NCBI GenBank assembly: GCA_002314885.1
Contig: DCHT01000030.1
Location: 1 to 54,682 of the forward strand
Direction: 5' to 3'
DNA length: 54,682 bases
DNA from: Bacteroidales bacterium UBA1745
GTDB lineage: Bacteria > Bacteroidota > Bacteroidia > Bacteroidales > UBA932
Shown here: positions 31,023 to 38,519 of the stretch, one piece after another
How positions within the stretch are numbered: position 1 is the stretch's first letter
Layout of the letters: each line of letters starts with the position of its first letter
Translations under genes and position numbers: made by a program
Notes under the pieces: model-generated
What the model was told of the DNA's origin: nothing
Databases searched by the model: none
Seen by the model: the letters and a program-made list of their open reading frames with translations, nothing else

Positions 31023-32693
31023 ATGCTAAGTCAGCTCAACGTCAGGAATTACGTATTGATAGACTCTCTGGAGATTACGTTTCCAGAGGGTCTTATTATC
31101 ATTACCGGACAGACCGGAGCGGGAAAATCCATCCTGCTCGGGGCGCTGTCGCTTGTCCTGGGCGCAAAGGCTGACGCCTCAGCCATAGGAGAAGGTGCGG
31201 AGAACTGCATCGTGGAGGCGGATTTCGTCCTCAGTGCAGACGACGCCCAGGCCCGTTCCCTGGTGGAGGACAATGACCTCGACTGGAACGGCGGACAGCT
31301 GACCATACGCAGGGTAGTGGCCCGATCAGGACGCTCCAGGGCATTCCTGAACGATGAGCCTGTGACTCTGCCTGTGCTTCAGCAGCTGGCTCCGAGGCTC
31401 GTGGACATCCACTCCCAGCATCAGACTCTCCTCCTTACCGACCATCAGTTCCAGCTGGGCATACTGGACCTCTTTGCCAACAACGAGGCTCGCCTGAAAA
31501 ACTGCCGCATTCAGTGGAATGCCCTGGCCTCCCTCAAGAAGGAATTGGCCGAACTGGATGCCCGCATAGCCGAGATCGAGCGCGACCGGGACTACAACGA
31601 GGCCCAGTGGAAGCAGCTCGACGCGGCTGCTCTCGTGGACGGCGAACTCGAAGAGCTCGAGGCCGAGCAGAAGACCCTCGCGAATGCCGAGGAGATCAAG
31701 GAACTGCTCTGCGCCTGCAGCAATCTCGCCGAGACCCACGAGGACGGAGTGGAACTCTCTATGGTCCGCTCTATGAAGGAAATGGAGCGCCTTCTGTCCA
31801 AACTCTCCCGCTTCATACCTCTTACTGAAAGTCTCGGAAGCCGTCTGGAGTCCTGCCGTCTGGAGATGGAGGATATCGTGGCGGAAATCTCCGATCTGAA
31901 CGAGAAGATGGACGTGTCGCCTGAGCGCCTCGAATTCGTCGAGGACCGCATCGCGCTGATCTACTCCCTCTTCAAGAAGCACGGGGTTACCACTGTCGCT
32001 GAGCTCATTTCCCTCAGGGACAGCCTCTCGGAGAATCTCGCCGATTCTTCAGTCCTCACTTGCCGCCGCGAGAATCTCGTCAGGGACATCGCCAATGCCC
32101 AGGTCGACCTGGATGCGGCCTGCAAGTCCCTCCACGAGTCCAGGAAGGCTTATTCCGTGCCTTTCGGCGAGATAATGAACCAATCCCTGAAGTTCCTCGA
32201 ACTTCCTCAGGCAGTGTTCGACGTGCAGCTGCTTGATGCCCCGCAGAGCGCCACCGGCTCTGACAGCGTGCTCTTCCGCTTCTCCTCCACGGGGAAGAAT
32301 CCGGTGGACGTGGCAAAGTGTGCATCCGGCGGTGAGCTGTCCAGGATTATGCTCAGCCTCAAGAAATTGATGGCCCACTTCACGGAAATGCCTACAATGA
32401 TCTTCGATGAGATCGACACGGGCGTTTCCGGCAGCGTTGCCGACAGTATGGGTTCTATGATATGTGCTATGGGCGACAATATGCAGGTGTTCGCCATCAC
32501 CCATCTCCCTCAGGTCGCAGCCAAGGGCAGCGCACACTATGTCGTTACCAAATCCTCTTCAGCCGGGCGTACGGTCTCTACAATAGAAAAACTCTCCGCA
32601 GAGCAGAGAGTTATGGAAGTTGCCCGTATGTTGAGCGGATCGAATGTGACCGAGGCGGCTATCGCCAATGCCAAGGCCCTTCTCAGCGAATAA
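31023..32693 (+). CDS. recN: DNA repair ATPase RecN
   Basis: SMC-like ATPase acting early in double-strand-break repair. 556 aa, full length. Walker A is ITGQTGAGKSILLGALSLVLG near residues 28-48. A DIHSQHQTLLLTD element follows, then a central coiled coil (about 150-360). The ABC signature is CASGGELSRIMLSLK, and Walker B is PTMIFDEIDTGVSG. The last 11 bases overlap the end of the convergent LysM gene; no terminator lies between. Confidence 0.96.
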   Translation: MLSQLNVRNYVLIDSLEITFPEGLIIITGQTGAGKSILLGALSLVLGAKADASAIGEGAENCIVEADFVLSADDAQARSLVEDNDLDWNGGQLTIRRVVARSGRSRAFLNDEPVTLPVLQQLAPRLVDIHSQHQTLLLTDHQFQLGILDLFANNEARLKNCRIQWNALASLKKELAELDARIAEIERDRDYNEAQWKQLDAAALVDGELEELEAEQKTLANAEEIKELLCACSNLAETHEDGVELSMVRSMKEMERLLSKLSRFIPLTESLGSRLESCRLEMEDIVAEISDLNEKMDVSPERLEFVEDRIALIYSLFKKHGVTTVAELISLRDSLSENLADSSVLTCRRENLVRDIANAQVDLDAACKSLHESRKAYSVPFGEIMNQSLKFLELPQAVFDVQLLDAPQSATGSDSVLFRFSSTGKNPVDVAKCASGGELSRIMLSLKKLMAHFTEMPTMIFDEIDTGVSGSVADSMGSMICAMGDNMQVFAITHLPQVAAKGSAHYVVTKSSSAGRTVSTIEKLSAEQRVMEVARMLSGSNVTEAAIANAKALLSE

Positions 32694-34314
32694 AAGTCAC
32701 TTTGCAGTCAGGGTTGAAGATCACCCTGCGTACGGCTGTGTTCACATAGCCGCCGTTCTCTGATACCTTGCTGAAGCGCATTGCGCTCTGGAGCATCTGA
32801 GTGGTGCTGTCACCCACGTACTTGATCCAGTCCTGTCCGTACATTGAACATACCTGCGCGAAATAATAGGTAAGGTCGTAGCCCTGGAACGCGAAGTTCG
32901 TAGGCTCGGTGCCGAATATCGCCCTGTACTTCAGGAGGAAGTCCTTCACCTTCACATCGTCGTAGTCCACGCTGTAGGACTGGGTCATATGGAGGTTGAG
33001 GCTGTGGTAGTTCTCGATGTCTATGGTCTCGTAGCTCTTCATCTTGGAAGGACCGTAGAGCACGACTGGGAAGTTGCTGTGCGCTGCCACCTTGAGGTTG
33101 CGTACCACGTCGTTCACGAAGGCCTCGCTGTCGGAAGCGATGATCACACGGTTGGTGACGTTGTCGCGGAAGTTGGCGTTCATAGTGTTGCCGATGTTCC
33201 TGCCTTCGAGGATGTTGTAGGAGAAGTTCAGGTGGTCGATGCCGCTGCGGGTGAGCAGGGTGTCGATGGTGTTCCTGAGTGCCGGCTTGGATTTCTCTGA
33301 GATGACCACGACGCGGTCGTTGTGGGCCATTTCTTCCTTGATCCAGGCCGCAATCTCCTTGTACTGGTCGTCGGTTGAGGAGTTCGCCTGATAGAGGTTC
33401 GCGTTGTCTGCGGTGAGGGCTCCGGTGCGAGGGTCGAGAGGGGAGACTATGGTCGCCGCCTTAGGTGCCTTGCTGAGCAGCTGGCTCATATTGTCCTTGC
33501 CCACAGGACCTATCACGGCGTCGAAGCCGCCGAGCTGTGACTCGGTGAAGGAGGCGACTCCCGCTGCGTCGTCATAGATGCTGATCTCCACGTTGAGGCC
33601 GTTCTCGCCGGCTTTCCTGGCAGCCATCAATGCTCCGCTGTAGAAGTCCATATAATTGGCAGTGCCCTTGCCGCTGGCAATGTTCAGAGGCAGGATGAGG
33701 GCGATGCTGATGTTGTTCTTGATGGTAGGCTCAACGACTTCCGGCTCAGTGGTGGCGAGGGTGTCGGCTACTTCGGCGATGACTTCGTCCTCCTGAGGCT
33801 GGTTCTGCTCTTCCTGCTCGCCTGCCTCTTCGGCAGAGGCCTGGCCCGGCTTGACAGGGATGATGAGTTTCATCCTCGCCTTGAGCTTGCCTTCGCTGAG
33901 GTCCTGGTCCTTGTTCGCATTGACGATGTCGTCCACGCTTACTCCGTACTTGGCAGCTATGCCTTCGAGGTCCTCATACCATTTTACTATATGTGTGGTG
34001 GTACCATCCTCCTTGACCTCCTTGTCGTCGGTCTTGGTCGGGATCCTCAGGATGGAATTCTTCTTGAGGCCCTCGGTCTCAAGCTTGAGATCGGGGTTGG
34101 CGGCATAGATGTCCTCGAGGGACACGCCGTATGCCTTGCATATCGAGTAGAGAGTCTGCTTCTCGAGTACGACGTGGGAATAGTAAACCTTGTCGCCGAA
34201 CTTCACTTTTTCCTTTGATATGGTGACAGGTGTAGCAACGTATGTTTCCTGTGCCTGCAGTGCCGCTCCGCAGAGGAATGCGGCTGCGAGGGTTATCAGT
34301 AATCTCTTTCTCAT
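32683..34314 (-). CDS. LysM domains fused to a type-1 periplasmic-binding fold
   Basis: 543 aa secreted protein. Signal peptide to about residue 22 (LCGAALQAQ). Two LysM peptidoglycan-binding modules follow: the first with TLYSICKAYGVSLEDIYAANP, the second with LEGIAAKYGVSVDDIVNANK (about 50-160). After an acidic Glu/Gln linker, residues about 205-540 form a branched-chain amino acid receptor-like fold (ISIALILPLNIASG, GFDAVIGPVGKDNM, DRVVVISEKS, FQGYDLTYYFAQVC). No ABC transporter is adjacent. The combination recalls LpoA, whose PBP-type fold activates a peptidoglycan synthase, so a cell-wall role is a reasonable guess. It is last in an operon with a GT4 enzyme. Confidence 0.8.
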   Translation of the reverse strand: MRKRLLITLAAAFLCGAALQAQETYVATPVTISKEKVKFGDKVYYSHVVLEKQTLYSICKAYGVSLEDIYAANPDLKLETEGLKKNSILRIPTKTDDKEVKEDGTTTHIVKWYEDLEGIAAKYGVSVDDIVNANKDQDLSEGKLKARMKLIIPVKPGQASAEEAGEQEEQNQPQEDEVIAEVADTLATTEPEVVEPTIKNNISIALILPLNIASGKGTANYMDFYSGALMAARKAGENGLNVEISIYDDAAGVASFTESQLGGFDAVIGPVGKDNMSQLLSKAPKAATIVSPLDPRTGALTADNANLYQANSSTDDQYKEIAAWIKEEMAHNDRVVVISEKSKPALRNTIDTLLTRSGIDHLNFSYNILEGRNIGNTMNANFRDNVTNRVIIASDSEAFVNDVVRNLKVAAHSNFPVVLYGPSKMKSYETIDIENYHSLNLHMTQSYSVDYDDVKVKDFLLKYRAIFGTEPTNFAFQGYDLTYYFAQVCSMYGQDWIKYVGDSTTQMLQSAMRFSKVSENGGYVNTAVRRVIFNPDCKVTFIR

Positions 34315-34323
34315 AAGTCGTCT

Positions 34324-35445
34324 TTAAAGTTTCTCCGTGAAGTCTTCCAACTGCCTGCAGAAGTTCATCCAGGATAGTCTGGTCTTTTCCTTCCTGATGC
34401 TTTCGATGCAGGACTGCTTCAGTGCCGGGTCGGCGAAATACTTCACGATTTCGGCGCGCACTGCTTCCGGAGTCACGGATGTAGATACAAGTCCCGTGCC
34501 TCTTCCGCCGATGGTCTCTTTGAGACCGCCCACGTCAGTCACGACCATAGGCACTTCGAAATGGTAGGAAACGGAACTGATGCCGCTCTGGGTGGCACTC
34601 CTGTATGGGAGGACGGCGAGGTCGGAAGCCGAAAAATACTGGCTCACCTCGGAGTCCTTGATATATTTCAGGGTCAGGCTGATGCGGTCGGCACAGCCGG
34701 ATTCGTCTATTATCTTCTGGTATCTGTCGAATGAACCGTACGGCTCTCCGGCAATTATCAGCTGATAGTCTTCCGGGAGGGTCCTGAAAGCCTCCAGGAG
34801 TATGTCGAGCCCCTTGTACTCGCGTATGAGACCGAAGAAGAGGAGGGTCTTGCGAGCTGGGTCGAGTCCCAGTTCCCTGATGGCGGCGTCGCGGTCCTTC
34901 TTCGCTCCGAAATGGGTGTAGAGCGGGTGCTGGATCACGGTGTACTTCGCATCTGGCTGCAACTGGAGGAGGTCGTGGGAGACTGCCTCGCACAGGGTCA
35001 CGCATCCGTCACTGCCCTTGAGGAACCATTTGGTGAAAGGGGCGTCGAAGAAATGCGGCTCGTGCGGGATTACGTTGTCGAGTATGGAGATGACCTTGCA
35101 GCGGCCCTTCAGATGGCGGGTGATGTAACCCAGCGAAGGGGCAAAGTAGGACATCCAGTACCTGACTATCAGAAGGTCCGGCTCCCACTCGCGGATGGCC
35201 TTCAGAGTCTTGATGTAGGTAAACGGATTAGCCGTATCCAACAGAGATTCGCTCTCTATGGATACGGCCTCGTCGTCCGGCGTCACATACTGCGTCTTTC
35301 CGGGGAAGAGGAACTCAGGATACTGTCTGGAGAAGTTGAAGGCCTTGACTATATGTTTCCGGCCCAGTTCATTGTACAGACAGGCGTTGAACTGAGAAAT
35401 ACCTCCTCTGAAAGGATAGAAACAGGATAGGATCGCAATTTTCAA
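34324..35445 (-). CDS. GT4-family glycosyltransferase
   Basis: 373 aa. The start is a TTG (35443-35445): MKIAILSCFYPFRGGISQFN is a complete GT4 N-terminus, and the only in-frame codon before it within reach is a stop two codons upstream. The C-terminal Rossmann domain has LLFFGLIREYKGLDILLEAF, LIIAGEPYG and a SDLAVLPYRSATQSG...SYHFEVPMV donor-binding region with the second Glu. The sugar and acceptor are unknown; cell-surface glycan or lipid are usual. It lies three bases after the OmpH-like gene and nine before the LysM gene. Confidence 0.85.
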   Translation of the reverse strand: MKIAILSCFYPFRGGISQFNACLYNELGRKHIVKAFNFSRQYPEFLFPGKTQYVTPDDEAVSIESESLLDTANPFTYIKTLKAIREWEPDLLIVRYWMSYFAPSLGYITRHLKGRCKVISILDNVIPHEPHFFDAPFTKWFLKGSDGCVTLCEAVSHDLLQLQPDAKYTVIQHPLYTHFGAKKDRDAAIRELGLDPARKTLLFFGLIREYKGLDILLEAFRTLPEDYQLIIAGEPYGSFDRYQKIIDESGCADRISLTLKYIKDSEVSQYFSASDLAVLPYRSATQSGISSVSYHFEVPMVVTDVGGLKETIGGRGTGLVSTSVTPEAVRAEIVKYFADPALKQSCIESIRKEKTRLSWMNFCRQLEDFTEKL

Positions 35446-35448
35446 ATG

Positions 35449-36081
35449 TTATTCCTCTGATTTCTTGTCGTTCTTTGCCTTGATGTAAGCCTCGTTGAGA
35501 CCGGCGATGATTTCGTCAGTGACGTCGAGCGCTGCGTTGCCTGCTGCAACTGGCATAGAAAGAAGGTTGCCCTGGGAAGCGAGGATGATGTCGTAACCCT
35601 TCTCAGCGTTGTAGTTCTGGATGAAGGTGTTGATTGCGTCCTCGATGTTGTTGGCCATAACCTGGTTCTCCTCGGCGAGCTCCTGCTGCTTCTTTGCAGC
35701 GTAGTTCTCGAAGGCAGCGGCACGGTCCTGGATCTTCTGCTGCTCAGCAGCTGCTGAAGACTGGGTGAGGAGGCCCCTCTGGAACTTGTTCTGGAGGTCA
35801 GCGGCGTCGCTCTCGATTTTGTTTCTGCGCTTGGTGAGGTCAGCGCTTACGTTGTTGGCCTTGGTCTCGAACACTGAGGTGAGCTCGTTTGCCATATCGT
35901 AGTTGGCCATAACCTTGTCAAGACGGAAATAAGCGACGTTGCAGGTCTGGGCGGTGGTGTCGGCAGCCTCAGCGGCAGCAGCCTTCTTGCAGTTTCCGCA
36001 GAGGCAGATTGAACCGAATGTGATGGAAGCCGCGAGGGCGAGAACACCTACGATGAGTGAGATGAGTGGTAACTGTTTCAT
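35449..36081 (-). CDS. OmpH/Skp-like chaperone with membrane anchor and CxCxxC
   Basis: 210 aa from the ATG at 36079-36081. An N-terminal hydrophobic segment (PLISLIVGVLALAASITFG) leads into SICLCGNCKK, three cysteines in CxCxxC spacing, then an Ala-rich linker. The remainder is the OmpH pattern: VAYFRLDKVMANYDM, a long coiled coil (about 75-165) and GYDIILASQGNLL near the end. OmpH/Skp proteins hold unfolded outer-membrane proteins in the periplasm. The cysteine does not sit in a good lipobox, so this is more likely a signal-anchor than a lipoprotein. A second OmpH follows bamA. Confidence 0.78.
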   Translation of the reverse strand: MKQLPLISLIVGVLALAASITFGSICLCGNCKKAAAAEAADTTAQTCNVAYFRLDKVMANYDMANELTSVFETKANNVSADLTKRRNKIESDAADLQNKFQRGLLTQSSAAAEQQKIQDRAAAFENYAAKKQQELAEENQVMANNIEDAINTFIQNYNAEKGYDIILASQGNLLSMPVAAGNAALDVTDEIIAGLNEAYIKAKNDKKSEE

Positions 36082-36119
36082 TTGTATATGCTTTGTTTTA
36101 ATTATTTGCGATAAGCGTG

Positions 36120-36127
36120 CAAATATA
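36120..36127 (-). promoter_or_regulatory. -7 element of the OmpH-like/GT4/LysM unit
   Basis: The minus strand reads TATATTTG, 38 bases before the OmpH-like ATG, in the gap after pdxJ. The -33 region, inside the pdxJ 3' end, is weak. Confidence 0.5.
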
Positions 36128-36134
36128 ATCAAAT

Positions 36135-36848
36135 TTATTTGATTTTGCTGAGATAGTCGCCGATAGTTTTCTCAAGTCCCATATAAAGGGCGTCGCAGAT
36201 GAGCGCGTGGCCTATGGAAACCTCGTCAGTCCAAGGGATTGTGTCGATGAAATATTCGAGGTTCTCAAGGCTCAGGTCGTGTCCGGCGTTGAGTCCGAGA
36301 CCGCATTCCTTCGCTTCTTTCGCGGCCTCCAGATAAGGCGCGATCGCAGCTTCCCTGCCGTCCTTGTAGAGGCGTGCGTATGCCTCGGTGTAGAGCTCCA
36401 CGCGGTCGGCTCCGCAGGCTTTCGCGCCCCTTACCATAGCGGGGTCGGGATCCACGAAGATTGATGTACGTATTCCATTATCCTTGAATAACTTACATAT
36501 ATCGGTAAGGAAGTCTTTGTGTCTGATTGTGTCCCATCCTGCATTGGATGTGATGGCGTCCATTGCGTCCGGTACGAGGGTCACCTGGTCGGGCTTCACT
36601 TCGAGCACCAGGTCGATGAACGACTGGATTGGATTTCCCTCGATGTTGAACTCCGTTCTGATGAGCGGACGGATGGCGCGTACGTCTGAATATCTGATGT
36701 GTCTTTCGTCGGGGCGGGGATGTACGGTGATGCCCTGGGCACCGAAGTCTTCGCAGTCCAATGCTGCCTTCGTCACGTCCGGCATATTGCCTCCGCGGGC
36801 ATTGCGGATAGTAGCGATCTTGTTGATGTTTACGCTAAGGTTTGTCAT
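36135..36848 (-). CDS. pdxJ: Pyridoxine 5'-phosphate synthase
   Basis: Condenses 1-deoxy-D-xylulose 5-phosphate with 3-amino-2-oxopropyl phosphate to give pyridoxine 5'-phosphate, in the DXP-dependent vitamin B6 pathway. 237 aa from the ATG at 36846-36848 (TNLSVNINKIATIRNARGG), the family start; ten further residues upstream would be spurious. Motifs: GITVHPRPDERHIRYSDV, TLVPDAMDAITSN, GADRVELYTEAYA and GLGLNAGHDLSLENL. It is divergent from nadK, the usual Bacteroidales arrangement. Confidence 0.96.
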   Translation of the reverse strand: MTNLSVNINKIATIRNARGGNMPDVTKAALDCEDFGAQGITVHPRPDERHIRYSDVRAIRPLIRTEFNIEGNPIQSFIDLVLEVKPDQVTLVPDAMDAITSNAGWDTIRHKDFLTDICKLFKDNGIRTSIFVDPDPAMVRGAKACGADRVELYTEAYARLYKDGREAAIAPYLEAAKEAKECGLGLNAGHDLSLENLEYFIDTIPWTDEVSIGHALICDALYMGLEKTIGDYLSKIK

Positions 36849-36875
36849 AGTTCCATTTATATAATAGTAATAGCA

Positions 36876-36908
36876 CAAATGTAATCATTTTTGCAAAAAT
36901 CGGACAAA
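36876..36908 (-). promoter_or_regulatory. Promoter of pdxJ
   Basis: The minus strand reads TACATTTG (36883-36876), with TTTG (36908-36905) 21 bases upstream. It overlaps the nadK promoter on the other strand. Confidence 0.65.
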
Positions 36909-36922
36909 TATCCCTATTTTTG
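36890..36922 (+). promoter_or_regulatory. Promoter of nadK-uppS
   Basis: TTTG (36890-36893), 21 bases, TATTTTTG (36915-36922). The leader to the nadK ATG at 36945 is about 17 bases. The two divergent promoters occupy the same 47 bases, so RNA polymerase probably cannot use both at once. Confidence 0.65.
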
Positions 36923-36944
36923 TAAGTTCGACAGTACGAGTTTT

Positions 36945-37769
36945 ATGAAAGCTGCATTTTACTTGAAAAATCCTGCTCTCGAGAGCGACCCGCGCCTTGT
37001 GAAGATGCTCGGCGAGCTGGCTTCGGCCGGCAGTCCGGCGGTCAAGGTGAGCAGCCGCGAGGAGCTTGTTGCCGCCGCTCCAGAGGTGCTTCTGGCGGTC
37101 GGCGGAGACGGCACTTTCCTCTCTGCCGCGGAGCTTGTTTCGGACGCTGGAATCCCTGTTCTCGGAGTAAATCTCGGACGCCTCGGATTTCTCTCCGAAA
37201 ACGCCCCTGCAGTGGCTTGTAAGGCACTTTTGGAGGGTAATTGGGAGACCGAGGAAAGGCACATTCTGGAGGTCTCTTCGGGGGCTCTTCCGGAGGGTCT
37301 GAAACCCTACGCTTTCAACGAGGTCACGGTGCACCGCAACGGGGCCGCGATGCTCGGTGTCGACGTCCGCGTCAACGGCCGTCTGCTGCCTACTTACTGG
37401 GCCGACGGACTGCTTGTCGCAACCAGTTCCGGATCCACCGCCTATTCGCTCAGCGTCGGCGGCCCTATCGTGCTTCCGGAATCGAAGGTACTCATTGTCG
37501 CACCTATCGCGCCGCACAACCTCAACGTGCGTCCGCTCATCATTCCTGATGACTCCGTCGTGGAGCTCGAAATGCGCTCCAGGGACGGCTCTGTCAACCT
37601 TACGATGGACAACCGCACCGTCGAGGTTTCGCCTGATGCGCACATACGCATCGCAGTGGCACAGTTTTCGCTAAAACGAGTCCGGCTCGACCAGTCCGAT
37701 TTCATCAACGCCCTTACGGAGAAACTCTTCTGGGGCGGCGACATCAGGAATGGAAACGAGCTCCAATAA
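36945..37769 (+). CDS. nadK: NAD kinase
   Basis: Phosphorylates NAD to NADP with ATP or polyphosphate. 274 aa from the ATG at 36945; an upstream TTG lies inside the promoter. It has the family GGDGT motif (LAVGGDGTFLSAAELV), then GVNLGRLGFLSE, FNEVTVHRNG and the TSSGSTAYSLSVGGPIV loop that binds NAD. uppS follows after nine bases. Confidence 0.96.
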   Translation: MKAAFYLKNPALESDPRLVKMLGELASAGSPAVKVSSREELVAAAPEVLLAVGGDGTFLSAAELVSDAGIPVLGVNLGRLGFLSENAPAVACKALLEGNWETEERHILEVSSGALPEGLKPYAFNEVTVHRNGAAMLGVDVRVNGRLLPTYWADGLLVATSSGSTAYSLSVGGPIVLPESKVLIVAPIAPHNLNVRPLIIPDDSVVELEMRSRDGSVNLTMDNRTVEVSPDAHIRIAVAQFSLKRVRLDQSDFINALTEKLFWGGDIRNGNELQ

Positions 37770-37778
37770 TCAATCTTT

Positions 37779-38480
37779 ATGACCGAAACATCTAAGACTC
37801 CAGTCCACGTATCGATTATTATGGACGGAAACGGCCGATGGGCCAAGGAGCGCGGACTCGAAAGGGTACGTGGTCATTACGAGGGTGTCGAGAGCGTAAG
37901 AGCGTGTACCGAAGCAGCCGTGGAAGAGGGTGTGAAATACCTCTCCATCTTCGCGTTTTCCGAGGAGAACTGGAACCGTCCGGAGGCAGAGGTGAATGCA
38001 CTTATGTCCTTGATGGCCAAGTGTATAGCTGCGGAGACACCGACCTTCCACAAGAACGGCATCAAGTTCCGTGTCCTGGGCAACAGGGACCGTCTTTCGG
38101 ACGAACTTCTCGCCTCCATCGATGCCACCGAACAGGCGACTTCCGCGTATGAGACGCTTACCCTCATCGTATTCCTCAGCTACAGCGGAAAGTGGGATAT
38201 CCTGCAGGCCGCGAAGAAGATGGCCCTCGAAGGGAAGGACGTCGAAAATATGGACCTTGCGGACTTCGACAAGTATCTCGTAACAGCGGGCGTGCCGGAC
38301 CCTGACCTCGTGATCAGGACCTCCGGAGAGACCAGGATCAGCAACTATCTCCTCTGGCAGGCAGCATATTCCGAATTTTATTTCACCTCCATACTCTGGC
38401 CGGATTTCCGCAAGCCTGAATTCCGTGCCGCACTGGAAGCTTTTGCAAAACGCGACCGCAGGTATGGTAAAGTGAAATAA
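37779..38480 (+). CDS. uppS: Undecaprenyl diphosphate synthase
   Basis: cis-Prenyltransferase that makes the C55 carrier lipid used by MraY and MurG. 233 aa. Diagnostic motifs: SIIMDGNGRWAKERGLERVRGH with the catalytic Asp, FAFSEENWNRP, and near the C-terminus DLVIRTSGETRISNYLLWQAAYSEFYF. It is in the nadK-uppS-bamA-ompH order typical of Bacteroidales. Confidence 0.97.
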   Translation: MTETSKTPVHVSIIMDGNGRWAKERGLERVRGHYEGVESVRACTEAAVEEGVKYLSIFAFSEENWNRPEAEVNALMSLMAKCIAAETPTFHKNGIKFRVLGNRDRLSDELLASIDATEQATSAYETLTLIVFLSYSGKWDILQAAKKMALEGKDVENMDLADFDKYLVTAGVPDPDLVIRTSGETRISNYLLWQAAYSEFYFTSILWPDFRKPEFRAALEAFAKRDRRYGKVK

Positions 38481-38486
38481 TTACAT

Positions 38487-38494
38487 TATATTTG
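38487..38494 (+). promoter_or_regulatory. -7 element of bamA
   Basis: TATATTTG, 25 bases before the bamA ATG. No -33 TTTG at the right distance, so bamA may also be read from the nadK promoter. Confidence 0.45.
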
Positions 38495-38519
38495 CATATT
38501 TGTTAATAGAATCTTCGTA

